The notes: generated by a model from the letters alone, not told the origin. A stretch of 64,000 nt of DNA from Bacteroidota bacterium (GCA_013286235.1 JABDGE010000008.1:1-64000), one strand, 5' to 3'; shown: positions 36,299 through 44,846, counted from the stretch's first letter. Program-made: numbers and translations.

Positions 36299-37053
36299 TG
36301 AGTAAGCGAATAATTCCATGTCTCGACGTTAAGGACGGGCGCACCGTAAAAGGCGTCAACTTCGTCGACTTACGTGATGCCGGCGATCCGGCAGAGCTCG
36401 CATGGAATTATTCACAGCAGGGAGCTGACGAATTGGTGTTTCTTGATATTACTGCTACGCACGAGCGCCGCAAAACGATGATCGAATTGGTAAAAGCGGT
36501 TGCCAGGCAGGTAAATATCCCGTTCACTATAGGCGGGGGCATTAACGAAATAGGCGATGCCGATGCCCTTTTAAACGCGGGCGCCGATAAAATATCGATA
36601 AATTCGGCCGCGGTACGGAATCCTGCTTTGATAGATGAGCTGGCAAGGGCCTTCGGCGTTCAGTTTGTGGTGATCGCGGTGGACACCAGGCGGGCAGAAG
36701 GGAAAAACATTGTTCACTTGAATGGTGGCCGCATACCGACCGAAAAGGAGACCATGGATTGGATTTTGGAGGCCGAAAGCCGGGGTGCAGGGGAGATCCT
36801 GCTCACTTCGATGGATCATGACGGCACAAAGGGTGGGTTTGATACGGCGTTTTTAAAGGAAGTAAACGATGCTGTAAATATCCCGGTAATCGCATCGGGA
36901 GGGGCCGGTAACGTGCAGCATTTTGTAGATGTATTTCAACAGAGTAACGTCGACGCAGCCCTGGCCGCCTCGGTGTTTCATTATGGCGAGATATTGATCC
37001 CCGATCTAAAACGTATTCTAAAACAAAATCAAATCGAAGTACGGGAAGTTTAA
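35908..37053 (+). CDS. hisF: DUF559 nuclease domain fused in frame to HisF cyclase
   Basis: With the ATG at 35908 the product has 381 residues (a TTG at 35902 would add two). Residues 8-117 form a DUF559/Vsr-like nuclease domain with TQAEMLLW (Glu28), [16 protein letters not shown] (Asp56) and [10 protein letters not shown] (Glu67, Asp69). Residues 119-130 ([12 protein letters not shown]) are encoded by the palindrome. HisF starts at L131 with [14 protein letters not shown] and contains the catalytic Asp140 and the later AVDTRR. HisF cyclises PRFAR with ammonia from HisH. The hisF initiator ATG is absent (GGC in its place), so HisF can only be made as the fusion unless CTG at 36298 initiates. 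Confidence 0.9.
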   Translation: MKKRMFMGADRLIFQNAADLRNHMTQAEMLLWGHLKGGQLGAKFRRRHPLGIYIADFYCHQYKVVIEVDGTIHNLPDVAENDIRRQLSIEKDGIKVLRFANEDIFNNIERVLSTIKNELSSPAGQRGRGGLSKRIIPCLDVKDGRTVKGVNFVDLRDAGDPAELAWNYSQQGADELVFLDITATHERRKTMIELVKAVARQVNIPFTIGGGINEIGDADALLNAGADKISINSAAVRNPALIDELARAFGVQFVVIAVDTRRAEGKNIVHLNGGRIPTEKETMDWILEAESRGAGEILLTSMDHDGTKGGFDTAFLKEVNDAVNIPVIASGGAGNVQHFVDVFQQSNVDAALAASVFHYGEILIPDLKRILKQNQIEVREV

Positions 37054-37076
37054 GCACCGTCGACAAACACGCAGCT

Positions 37077-37664
37077 ATGAATATCGATTTCAATAAATTA
37101 AACGGCCTCGTGCCGGTCATCATACAGGACGGGCAAACACTTGAAGTGCTGATGCTGGGCTTTATGAACCAGGAAGCATATGATAAAACGGTGAATGAAA
37201 ACATCGTGACCTTTTTTTCGCGGTCAAAGCAGCGCCTGTGGACGAAAGGAGAAACCAGTGGTAATTTCCTGCATGTTCAAAGCATCGATATCGACTGCGA
37301 TAACGATACGCTGCTCATAAAAGTAAAAGCCGACGGGCCAACTTGTCACACCGGGTCGCGGAGTTGTTTCAACACAGCCTATAATCAAAATTTTATCCTT
37401 CAGTTGGAAGGCATTGTTGCCGACAGATACATAAATCCAAAAGAAGGATCGTACGTTAATAAACTGCGCGGTAAAGGCCTGAACAAGATCGCCCAAAAAG
37501 TTGGCGAGGAAGCCGTGGAAACAGTGATAGCCGCGCTTAACCAAACGGAGGAAGACTTGATTAACGAGGCGTCGGATCTTGTTTTTCATTTATTGGTTTT
37601 ATTGCGCGAAAAGGGATTGTCGCTTGAAACGATCGCGAAGAATTTAGAGGAAAGGCATAAGTAG
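37077..37664 (+). CDS. hisIE: bifunctional phosphoribosyl-AMP cyclohydrolase / phosphoribosyl-ATP pyrophosphatase
   Basis: The 195-residue fusion has a HisI domain (1-105; [31 protein letters not shown], the zinc-binding DIDCDNDT and [10 protein letters not shown]) and a HisE domain (about 110-195; [31 protein letters not shown]). These catalyse steps 2 and 3 of the pathway. It is the last gene of the operon and is followed by a repeat-rich gap. Confidence 0.95.
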   Translation: MNIDFNKLNGLVPVIIQDGQTLEVLMLGFMNQEAYDKTVNENIVTFFSRSKQRLWTKGETSGNFLHVQSIDIDCDNDTLLIKVKADGPTCHTGSRSCFNTAYNQNFILQLEGIVADRYINPKEGSYVNKLRGKGLNKIAQKVGEEAVETVIAALNQTEEDLINEASDLVFHLLVLLREKGLSLETIAKNLEERHK

Positions 37665-37665
37665 G

Positions 37666-37851
37666 TTGGCGGTTTGCAGTATTGCAGTTGGCAGTGATGA
37701 GTTCCTCCGTCCCTGAAGCTATGGCGGACGAAGGGCAGTTAGCAGCGAGTGGTGGCATATCAATGGCAGTGGCAGTAGGAAGAGAGCCAAGAGCCAAAAA
37801 TCAAGAAGGAGGTTGCAAGTTGGCAGTTGGCGGTATTACAGTTGGCAGTTG
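37666..37851. repeat. degenerate repeat tract (TTGGCAGTTGGCGG and AGAGCCAAGAGCCAA)
   Basis: Iterations of TTGGCAGT/TTGGCGGT (37666-37695, 37819-37851), an AGTGGCAGTAGGAAGAGAGC stretch and AGAGCCAAGAGCCAA (37782-37797) fill the gap between hisIE and the WD40 gene. The same motifs occur at 3686-3805. A CCGTCCCTGAAGCTATGGCG segment at 37706-37725 resembles part of 50559-50598. Confidence 0.65.
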
Positions 37852-37855
37852 AAAA

Positions 37856-38767
37856 ATGATCTCAGTTAAAAAAAAGGCAGAACTTAACGGGCATGGTAAC
37901 CCTATTTTTACGCTGGAGCTTTCGCAAAAGCCTGGTATTCTGTTTTCCGGGGGAAATGATAAGGGGCTGGTGGAATGGAGCTTAAAAACGGATTCGTTTA
38001 TAAAAGTCCTTTTTCCGGTGCTTTCGTCTGTTTATGCCATCCATTGCCCCGTTGGTTTGCCACTTCTGTTTGCAGGCTTAAGAAACGGAAATATCCAGGT
38101 CTTCGACTTTTTAAAGCAGCAACTCATCAGTCCGCTGATCCATCATCACAAACCTGTTTTTGATGTAAAAAGTGTGCGGGAGAAACAGGAATTGATCGCC
38201 GCTTCGGAAGACGGCACTGTGTCCGTATGGAGCCTGGAAACCCTGTCCCTCGTTCATGTTCTAAAAGTATCGGGTGACACTGTTAGGAGTATAAGCATAT
38301 CACCGGACGAAACACAGGTGGCTTTTGGCTGCCGCGACAATACCATCGCCATTTACGATCTGTCAGAATATACACTGATCAAAACCATTCATGGGCACAC
38401 CATGCCGGTTTTTTCTTTAGCGTATTCGCCATCCGGCAGTCATTTGGTTTCGGGCGGCCGCGACGCGCAGGTAAGGATATGGGATACCAGCGATTACAGC
38501 CTTATTCACACAATTCCCGCGCACTTGTTTGCCGTTAACGCGATAGCCTTCCACCCGCAATTACCTTATTTTGCTACCGCAAGCATGGACAAAAGCATCA
38601 AAATATGGGGCGCGGATGATTTTAAGCTCTATAAGATCATCAGCCGTGAAAAAGGATTTGAAAGCCATCAATTGTCCGTCAATAAAATAATATGGAACGG
38701 AGATCAATTGATCTCAACCGGGGACGATAAACGTATTATTATTTGGGATGTGGAAATAAACGGTTAA
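37856..38767 (+). CDS. WD40 repeat protein
   Basis: A 303-residue, cytoplasmic seven-blade beta propeller with repeated WD40 blades such as ELNGHGNPIFTLELS, LIKTIHGHTMPVFSLAYSPSG, VSGGRDAQVRIWDTSDYSL, and the final STGDDKRIIIWDVE. Such proteins are scaffolds and no enzymatic motif is present. Its 3' end overlaps the convergent C40 peptidase gene by four bases. Role unknown. Confidence 0.85.
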   Translation: MISVKKKAELNGHGNPIFTLELSQKPGILFSGGNDKGLVEWSLKTDSFIKVLFPVLSSVYAIHCPVGLPLLFAGLRNGNIQVFDFLKQQLISPLIHHHKPVFDVKSVREKQELIAASEDGTVSVWSLETLSLVHVLKVSGDTVRSISISPDETQVAFGCRDNTIAIYDLSEYTLIKTIHGHTMPVFSLAYSPSGSHLVSGGRDAQVRIWDTSDYSLIHTIPAHLFAVNAIAFHPQLPYFATASMDKSIKIWGADDFKLYKIISREKGFESHQLSVNKIIWNGDQLISTGDDKRIIIWDVEING

Positions 38768-39525
38768 AATATTCGCTTGATTGTGCTAAGCTTATGGGTA
38801 TATCGCTTCAATTCTTCTGAATAAATGCCCTTTTCGTCAATAGGGTCAATTTTCACCTTCCCCGAGGCATGAATGATCTTTTCATTGTTCAGCATAATAC
38901 CTACATGAACCACTTTGCTATCAGCATTCTCAAAAAAAGCAAGGTCGCCCAATTTCGTATCGTGGATAGCGTTTATAGCATAGCCTTGTTCAGCCTGCAT
39001 GCAGGCGTCGCGCAGCAAATTGATCCCCTGCAATTTGAAAACTGTTTGGGTAAAGCCAGAGCAATCGATGCCGAAATGTGTCCGGCCACCCCACAGATAC
39101 GGGGTATTCAAAAACGAGGTAGCGGTAACAACGAGGTTCTCGGTTTCGCCAATCTCTCCTATTATTTCAAACTGTTCGTTCCCGATGCGACAGGTTGTAC
39201 CCTCAAGAAATGCGAGCGAACTGCCCACCGGCAAATATAAAACGCTGTTATTGGCTATTTTCCAGGCCTGGGTAACGGGCCGGTAAGTAAGCGGCGGCGG
39301 GGTTTGTTTAAAGCGCTTATAGGCCAAATGACCCAGCATAATAAATTGGAGCCGGCCTATCCAACCCGTGTAATTGTCAAAACCCGTAACGATATTAACC
39401 CAATTATCCTTCCATTCCCTGATCTCGAATATTTCACCAAAAAGCACTTGGGATACCTGCTCGCTGCTATCGTTGGCTTCGGCCCGCAAAGGGATGATTG
39501 AAAGATTACAAATACCGTATTCCAT
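38764..39525 (-). CDS. NlpC/P60 (C40) peptidase with N-terminal SH3-like region
   Basis: The 253-residue protein has a bacterial SH3-like part (about 1-70; ANDSSEQVSQVLFGEIFEI, WVNI, GWIGRLQ) and a C-terminal C40 domain with FLNTPYLWGGRTHFGIDCSGF (catalytic Cys), VVHVGIML (His) and KIIHASG. These enzymes cut the gamma-D-Glu to diamino-acid bond in peptidoglycan stem peptides. No signal peptide is visible, so it may act on recycled muropeptides in the cytoplasm. A minus-strand TAGTTTTG -7 box is at 39542-39549. Confidence 0.9.
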   Translation of the reverse strand: MEYGICNLSIIPLRAEANDSSEQVSQVLFGEIFEIREWKDNWVNIVTGFDNYTGWIGRLQFIMLGHLAYKRFKQTPPPLTYRPVTQAWKIANNSVLYLPVGSSLAFLEGTTCRIGNEQFEIIGEIGETENLVVTATSFLNTPYLWGGRTHFGIDCSGFTQTVFKLQGINLLRDACMQAEQGYAINAIHDTKLGDLAFFENADSKVVHVGIMLNNEKIIHASGKVKIDPIDEKGIYSEELKRYTHKLSTIKRIF

Positions 39526-39541
39526 AAAATGGCTTATACAA

Positions 39542-39549
39542 CAAAACTA
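39542..39549 (-). promoter_or_regulatory. -7 box of the C40 peptidase gene
   Basis: The minus strand reads TAGTTTTG (exact TAnnTTTG) 17 bases before the start codon, with a TTTG 22 bases further upstream. Confidence 0.5.
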
Positions 39550-39570
39550 TCGGGGCAATAGTTTTCAGAA

Positions 39571-39603
39571 ACAAAAAAGGGAAAGTACACAATACTCTCC
39601 CTT
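39571..39603 (-). terminator. intrinsic terminator after the ferredoxin gene
   Basis: On the minus strand AAGGGA-g-AGTA pairs with TACT-t-TCCCTT around a 5-base loop, followed by six T (complement of 39573-39578). It ends the ferredoxin transcript just before the C40 peptidase promoter. Confidence 0.75.
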
Positions 39604-39631
39604 CTTCCAAATATTTTAAAAATAGAATAAA

Positions 39632-39985
39632 TTACTCATCCATGTGCAGCCATTCTTTCTTGGCCAGCAACTCTTCTTTCGTTTCGCGCACATCCTCATC
39701 ATCTACACAACAATCAACCGGGCAAACAGCAGCGCATTGCGGCTCGTCATGAAAACCTACACATTCCGTGCATTTATCAGGCACAATATAATAAATATCA
39801 TCAGACAAGGCCGCCTGTGTCTCTTCTGCATTTAATGTATTCCCGTCACCAAAATCGATAAGCCCTTTTAAACCCGTGCCATCCGAGAAGCGCCATGCAG
39901 CCCCGGCATCGTAAATCGCGTTATTAGGGCATTCCGGCTCACAGGCTCCGCAGTTTATACATTCGTCAGTGATTTTGATCGCCAT
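39632..39985 (-). CDS. ferredoxin with two [4Fe-4S] clusters
   Basis: The 117-residue protein has the first cluster motif CINCGACEPECP near residue 9 and a second, CTECVGFHDEPQCAAVCPVDC, near residue 72. The 50-residue insert between them and the long acidic C-terminal helix match the Bacteroidota version of the Allochromatium-type 2[4Fe-4S] ferredoxins. It is divergent from the acyl-CoA reductase gene with a shared 101-bp promoter region. The two may work together as donor and reductase, but this is inferred from position alone. Confidence 0.9.
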   Translation of the reverse strand: MAIKITDECINCGACEPECPNNAIYDAGAAWRFSDGTGLKGLIDFGDGNTLNAEETQAALSDDIYYIVPDKCTECVGFHDEPQCAAVCPVDCCVDDEDVRETKEELLAKKEWLHMDE

Positions 39986-40011
39986 TTTACTTAATATCTT
40001 ATAATCTCAAT

Positions 40012-40046
40012 TACCTTTGCCAGCTTAACAGAGGCCTGCAAATATA
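40012..40046. promoter_or_regulatory. divergent promoter pair for ferredoxin and acyl-CoA reductase
   Basis: The plus strand has TACCTTTG at 40012-40019 and the minus strand has TATATTTG at 40046-40039. Both are exact TAnnTTTG boxes, and they face across each other, so the two transcripts overlap by a short stretch. Transcription in one direction may affect the other. Confidence 0.5.
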
Positions 40047-40086
40047 ACAAAAAAAGGTTTTGCGGGTTTCCAGCCTCAACATTTAT

Positions 40087-41121
40087 ATGTCAAAATTTGA
40101 TTCTGCACACTTAATAAACGTATTTTCTGAACTTGGGGTGCGCCTAACTGAACCGGACGAAGAATTTTCAGCCCTCATCGAAGATCAAAAACTCTTCAAC
40201 CCGTGGTTTACTGCCAATAACGTATTCCATGCTGTAAGATCCATCGGGGCCAGCTTAAACAAGTCCGATCTCGTTCTATGGCTTTCCCGCTATACAATCT
40301 CGCCGGGGGCTCCAAAACGGGTTGGCCTTATATTAGCAGGCAATATTCCGTTGGTTGGATTTCACGATGTACTTTGTGTGCTGGTAACCGGAAATTATGC
40401 TTTGATCAAAGCTTCATCGCAGGATTCGAAGCTGATTACACATGTTTTGCAGATGCTAACCGATATCGAGCCCGCTTTTGCCGAACGCTACAGCTTTGTA
40501 GAAAGGCTTGAAAATTTTGATGCCGTTATAGCAACCGGGAGCAATAACAGTTCGCGTTATTTCGACTATTATTTTGGTAAAGTCCCAAATATCATTCGCA
40601 AAAACCGGAGCAGCATTGGGGTCTTGTCCGGCAACGAAACCAGGGAGCAATTGCATGCGTTAGGGAAAGATATTTTCGATTATTACGGCTTGGGTTGCCG
40701 CAACGTGTCGAAATTAATGATTCCTGCCGGATATGTGTTTAACGGGTTTTTTGAGGCGATAGAAGATTACCAGCCGGTTGTTAACCATCACAAATACGCC
40801 AATAATTACGATTACAATAAATCCATCTTCCTTGTTAATTGCGAAGAGCACCTCGATAATGGTTTCCTGCTTTTAAAAGCGGACAAAAAGATCGCCTCTC
40901 CCCTCGCGGTTTTATATTATGAGTATTATGATAGCCTTGGGGGTGTGGAAGCCGAATTGATTGAGCAAAACGAACAGATACAATGTGTGGTTGGCGCCCT
41001 GCCGCTGGATATAAAGAGCCAGGTTGTTGACTTTGGGCACAGCCAGGAGCCTGCCTTATGGGATTATGCCGACGGGGTTGATACGATGGCTTTTTTGACG
41101 GGGCTGCAGGCCGGTTCATAG
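40087..41121 (+). CDS. acyl-CoA reductase, LuxC-like
   Basis: I start at the ATG at 40087 (MSKFDSAHLINVF), because the upstream TTG adds an implausible tail. The 344-residue protein matches the LuxC/acyl-CoA reductase family: APKRVGLILAGNIPLVGFHDVL (dinucleotide site), SNNSSRYFDYYFG, NRSSIGVLSGNE and the catalytic Cys in DYYGLGCRNVSKL. It reduces an acyl-CoA or acyl carrier to an aldehyde with NADPH. It is smaller than LuxC (about 480 residues). The divergent ferredoxin gene is next to it. Confidence 0.8.
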   Translation: MSKFDSAHLINVFSELGVRLTEPDEEFSALIEDQKLFNPWFTANNVFHAVRSIGASLNKSDLVLWLSRYTISPGAPKRVGLILAGNIPLVGFHDVLCVLVTGNYALIKASSQDSKLITHVLQMLTDIEPAFAERYSFVERLENFDAVIATGSNNSSRYFDYYFGKVPNIIRKNRSSIGVLSGNETREQLHALGKDIFDYYGLGCRNVSKLMIPAGYVFNGFFEAIEDYQPVVNHHKYANNYDYNKSIFLVNCEEHLDNGFLLLKADKKIASPLAVLYYEYYDSLGGVEAELIEQNEQIQCVVGALPLDIKSQVVDFGHSQEPALWDYADGVDTMAFLTGLQAGS

Positions 41122-41201
41122 TTCATGGTTCATGGCCGGAGATGAGCTGAAAGCAGAAAGACCAGAGCGGAAGATTGTTAAATTGGTTTTTAAGACGCGA
41201 A

Positions 41202-41280
41202 GGCAGACTTAACAAGTTTGAAGCGGAGCCCTCAATGAGGTCTTTGAAAATAGACAACTCCGGGTTAAGCTACGTCTGCC
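41202..41280 (+). repeat. long REP-like element (79 bp)
   Basis: The ends GGCAGAC (41202-41208) and GTCTGCC (41274-41280) are inverted. Inside are GACTTAACAAGTTT and the conserved AGCCCTCAATGAGG (41227-41240) with CTTTGAAAA, then ACAACTCCG. The same layout, in reverse orientation, is found at 54276-54357. A TTCATAGTTCATGGTTCATG tract (41116-41140) lies just before it. Confidence 0.75.
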
Positions 41281-41287
41281 GCGTTTT

Positions 41288-41791
41288 TCAAACGATTTCT
41301 TTCAACACCCTTACGGTAACCAGCAATTGCCCCAAATGCCGCATGCTATGTTCGGCAGCATGAAAATATAAGCCGGCAACAGTTGATGAAAGCTTAGCCC
41401 TGCCCACTTCCCTTTTTTCAGTCAAACCCGATTCGTCTGTTTGAGCAAGTTGCAACAGCGCAAAGTCAACCTGCCGGTTAAAGGCTATGATCAGCTCATT
41501 TAAGTCCGCCGTAGCTTTACCCTCGTTTGCCAATGCTTCGAGTTGAGAAGCGGTCAGCTGTTCGCCACTTGCGTAGGTAAACAGCCGGTCGGTAACGCCG
41601 TTCAGGTGCTGCAAATGAAATCCGGGCGAAGCCAGGCCGGCCGGTTTTTCCCACAAAAGCGTCTCGGGGAACCCGGTCATCAATTCGTTTACTTCTTCCC
41701 GCGCCTGCAACAGCGCATGGGCAACCGGTTGCAACAGCGGCGGAATTCCTTCTACCGGCCCGCGAAGCCAAACTTCCGGCTTGCCGCTCAT
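41288..41791 (-). CDS. DinB-family metal-dependent protein
   Basis: The 167-residue four-helix-bundle protein carries the three-histidine metal site of DinB/YfiT proteins: HLQHLNG in the first half and FHAAEHSMRHLGQ near the C-terminus. Family members are often thiol-dependent transferases or hydrolases. Its function here is not known. Its first base overlaps the GH26 stop by four bases, so the two may be co-transcribed. Confidence 0.8.
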   Translation of the reverse strand: MSGKPEVWLRGPVEGIPPLLQPVAHALLQAREEVNELMTGFPETLLWEKPAGLASPGFHLQHLNGVTDRLFTYASGEQLTASQLEALANEGKATADLNELIIAFNRQVDFALLQLAQTDESGLTEKREVGRAKLSSTVAGLYFHAAEHSMRHLGQLLVTVRVLKEIV

Positions 41792-42816
41792 TTAATGTTT
41801 TTGATCGAATCCAGCTTTGCCTGCACCTCATCGTGGTTTAAGGCGCGGGGCATATTATAAACCTGTTTTACCCGGTCGCGGGTGTTGTCCGTCCACAGCC
41901 AGCTCGTCCAAACCATAAACCAGCACCATTGGGGCTGTACGCTCAATATCAACGGGGTGGGCAATTCGCCGGTTTCGGTGAGGGCGATGGGTTTACCATT
42001 GGCCAGCGCCAGCAGCGAGTTATAGTCCTTTTGTTCGTAGTCGAAGTGGTAAACGTCAGCGCCTAAAATATCCACGTATTCGGGGCCGGGGTAATAGTCC
42101 GCATAATCATAGGCTTCGTCAAAGGGTATATCGCGCAAACCGTTTGCGCCCCAAACCCAAAGGAGGTTATTCAAATGATGGTAATTGGTAAAACGGTCGT
42201 ACATCATTTTCCAAAGTTTGGCTATACCATCCGGGCCCTTGCGGTTTCCCCACCAAAACCAAACACCGTTCATTTCGTGGTAGGGTCGCCATAAAACGGT
42301 TACGCCGGCATCTCTTAATTGTTTCAGGTAACCCGCAATCACATCGATCTGCGCCAGCCATTTTTTATTCAATGGCGTTCCGGGTGTGGTGAGCTGCGTC
42401 CAGGCAGTATCAGCAATTCTCCCTTTTACATTACGCTCAAAGTCATATGGCGGGTCGTCCGTCGGCCTGCCTTCATGCCACATTAAAGTGATCAAATAAC
42501 CGTCGTGCGACTTTTTGATCGCTTCGGCCACGATTTGCGGGCCAAGGTCCTTATCACCCCAATTCATAAAATCGCAGCCCCAAACCGCCGGGTACTTGCC
42601 GGTGATATTTTTGGCGCTATCCGAAAAGGTATTGCGGTTGCTGTTATAATTCTGCTGTCCTGATAAAATGTATTTGCCCTTTATATCATACAGAAAATTG
42701 AGCGTCCGCTTCACGCCATCGGAGGCATCGGGGTTTACCGGGCTAAATCTTTGTGCTGTGGCACTGATGCTTAGCGCGATAAGATAAATAAACAGGAAAT
42801 TTTTTTTAGCTGGCAT
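41788..42816 (-). CDS. glycoside hydrolase family 26 (beta-mannanase-like)
   Basis: The 342-residue protein has a signal peptide (cut near TA-QRF, residue 21) and a GH26 barrel. WRPYHEMNGVWFWWG holds the acid/base Glu, and ALTETGELPTP holds the nucleophile Glu. GH26 enzymes cleave beta-mannan or related beta-1,4/1,3 glycans and are normally exported. There is no SusC/SusD pair or other CAZyme nearby, so this is not part of a utilisation locus here. A -7 box TAGTTTTG is at 42874-42881 on the minus strand. Confidence 0.85.
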   Translation of the reverse strand: MPAKKNFLFIYLIALSISATAQRFSPVNPDASDGVKRTLNFLYDIKGKYILSGQQNYNSNRNTFSDSAKNITGKYPAVWGCDFMNWGDKDLGPQIVAEAIKKSHDGYLITLMWHEGRPTDDPPYDFERNVKGRIADTAWTQLTTPGTPLNKKWLAQIDVIAGYLKQLRDAGVTVLWRPYHEMNGVWFWWGNRKGPDGIAKLWKMMYDRFTNYHHLNNLLWVWGANGLRDIPFDEAYDYADYYPGPEYVDILGADVYHFDYEQKDYNSLLALANGKPIALTETGELPTPLILSVQPQWCWFMVWTSWLWTDNTRDRVKQVYNMPRALNHDEVQAKLDSIKNIK

Positions 42817-42873
42817 ATTATTCGCTTTAAATAATCCGGCCGCTGATCATAACGGCTATTGTGTCAAAATTAA

Positions 42874-42881
42874 CAAAACTA
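42874..42881 (-). promoter_or_regulatory. -7 box of the GH26-DinB operon
   Basis: The minus strand reads TAGTTTTG, an exact TAnnTTTG match, 57 bases before the GH26 start. Confidence 0.4.
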
Positions 42882-42936
42882 TAACTATAATCGCCTGTTG
42901 ATTTGCTACGATGTTGTATCTTAGCGCTTTATTTAG

Positions 42937-44487
42937 ATGACCAGATTTGCCCCGGTAAAAATTGCCGTTACAGTTTTTGTATCTTTCGTTGCTATCCTTC
43001 TATTCACGCTTTCCGGCTGTAAAAAAAAGCGGTCGGAAACAGCCACCATTCTTTTTAAACAAACACACGAAAAAGTTTTTAAAGACCTTACCGACGAGGG
43101 CTTTAAAAATGCCTTTAAGCAGGTTTTTAACCAGCAACAAACAAAAATCAAGCACGCCGACCTGATCCAGGCATTTTATAAGGCGCATAACTACGAACCT
43201 GTATTTCTGATCGATCATGGATTTAACGGCGACCTGGATACTGCTGTGAATTATTTATTCCGCGCCGGCGACCATGGCCTTGATCCTGCAATGTTCCAGG
43301 CAACACAATTAAAGGCGCTATTGGCTCAATTTCATCAAAAAGGAGAGATAAAGACTGTAAACCAGGCGTATCAGGCCATGGCGCAGCTGGAAATTACGGC
43401 CGCCAACTCGCTTATTAACTATTGCAACGACCTGCAGTTTGGTGTGATCAATCCGAAAGCCATCTACCAGAGGTATTTCCTGGCCACGGCAAGACCGGAT
43501 AGCACCTCGATGGCTGCTGTTTTACAGGCAACCGATATGCAGGCCTTCCTGCGGGATATCCAGCCTAAAGACCCTCAGTATAAAGCTTTGCAGAACACGC
43601 TGCGACTTGGCCTGCGTGGCCCCAAAATGTCCGCCGAAGAAACCCGCCGCCTGCTGATCGTTAACCTGGAGCGTTTGCGCTGGCGAAATAAGCCGGTTGA
43701 AAACAGGTACGTGATTGTGAATATCCCCGATTTTACGTTGGATGTGGTAGACAGCGGGAAATCCGTGCTGCACATGAAAGTATGTGTGGGGCAGGGCCGC
43801 AATATGGACTACGCCAACACATTGGCTGCTTATGACGACAGCTGCAAAGAGGATAAGCCTGGCGAACACGAGACCCCCTTATTAAACAGCCTGATCTATG
43901 GCGTGGAGGTGAACCCGGTGTGGAACATACCCCAGAGCATTGCCAATAAAGAAATTATTGTAGAGGCGGCAAAGGATAAATTTTACCTCGAAAATAACAA
44001 TATCGACGTTTACGAAAACGGCAAGTTGGTGGATAACCCGGAAGATATCGATTGGTCGACCATTACAAAAGCCAACCTGCCTTATGATTTTAAACAAAAA
44101 CCCGGGTCGGATAATTCGCTGGGACTCATTAAGTTCGTGTTTAACAACAGGAGTAACGTCTATTTACACGATACGCCTGCAAAATGGGCATTCTTTCAGA
44201 AGATGCGTGCAATCAGCCACGGATGTGTACGGCTCGACAATCCGAAAGGGCTGGCTCAGAACTTATTTGGCCAGGGCGAACAATTTCAAACCATTTCCGA
44301 CGATATGGGCAAGGATGACCCGGACCCTGAAATGATCTATCTGCCAAAAAAGGTACCGGTGTACATCACCTATATCACTTGCTGGGCAGATCAAATCGGT
44401 AATGTACAGTTCAGGAAGGATGTTTACGGGCTTGATATTGTGTTGTATGATCATTTGGCCAGTATTATCAATGCGGCGAATAATTAG
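42937..44487 (+). CDS. L,D-transpeptidase lipoprotein (YcbB/LdtD-like)
   Basis: The 516-residue protein has an N-terminal signal with a lipobox at LSGC (Cys28). A helical scaffold region is followed by a YkuD domain from about residue 255 to 460 with the catalytic motif SHGCVRLDNP (Cys430). The large N-terminal scaffold and the long substrate-lid segment resemble the E. coli LdtD (YcbB) group. It forms 3-3 (diaminopimelate) crosslinks in peptidoglycan or attaches proteins to it. It stands alone between a GH26 operon and a repeat-rich gap. Confidence 0.85.
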   Translation: MTRFAPVKIAVTVFVSFVAILLFTLSGCKKKRSETATILFKQTHEKVFKDLTDEGFKNAFKQVFNQQQTKIKHADLIQAFYKAHNYEPVFLIDHGFNGDLDTAVNYLFRAGDHGLDPAMFQATQLKALLAQFHQKGEIKTVNQAYQAMAQLEITAANSLINYCNDLQFGVINPKAIYQRYFLATARPDSTSMAAVLQATDMQAFLRDIQPKDPQYKALQNTLRLGLRGPKMSAEETRRLLIVNLERLRWRNKPVENRYVIVNIPDFTLDVVDSGKSVLHMKVCVGQGRNMDYANTLAAYDDSCKEDKPGEHETPLLNSLIYGVEVNPVWNIPQSIANKEIIVEAAKDKFYLENNNIDVYENGKLVDNPEDIDWSTITKANLPYDFKQKPGSDNSLGLIKFVFNNRSNVYLHDTPAKWAFFQKMRAISHGCVRLDNPKGLAQNLFGQGEQFQTISDDMGKDDPDPEMIYLPKKVPVYITYITCWADQIGNVQFRKDVYGLDIVLYDHLASIINAANN

Positions 44488-44684
44488 TTTTTGGGATTTC
44501 ACCGATTGGGGAATGATTTCACCGATTTTGATTTGAGTACACCGATTCCGTGTGAATGGTGAGGAAAAAAAGAGTTAGTCATAAAATAATATTTTACTTA
44601 GATTTTCCATCACAACTAACTATTAATCAAGTAATTATACTGAAAAAAAGCCTGCGCGAGGGGTTCCCCTCGAGAGAGTAATGG

Positions 44685-44846
44685 CACTAACTTAATCCAA
44701 AAACGCGCTGGAATTAATATCGAATAATGAATTTTGACCCGATAGCTATCGTGGTGTCCAATAACGAAGTTTGAACTTCGTCAGCCGATAGTTATCGGGG
44801 CTACATTCAGCGTTCGATATTCGATATTAAATTCCATAAGTTAGTG
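44685..44846. mobile_element. 162-bp MITE-like imperfect inverted repeat
   Basis: Nested inverted pairs share roughly one centre near 44770: CACTAACTTA (44685-44694) with TAAGTTAGTG (44837-44846); GGAATTAATATCGAATA (44710-44726) with its complement at 44818-44835; CCCGATAGCTATCG (44738-44751) with CGATAGTTATCGGG (44786-44799); and a central ACGAAGTT-tg-AACTTCGT (44764-44781). It has no coding frame. No target-site duplication is clear. It fits a non-autonomous mobile element. Confidence 0.6.

Noticed and set aside
35902-37053. The HisF fusion as a sequencing frameshift joining two genes
   Set aside because: The frame is continuous through the palindrome, and the same palindrome is read in the same frame in hisH. 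An error would not explain both.
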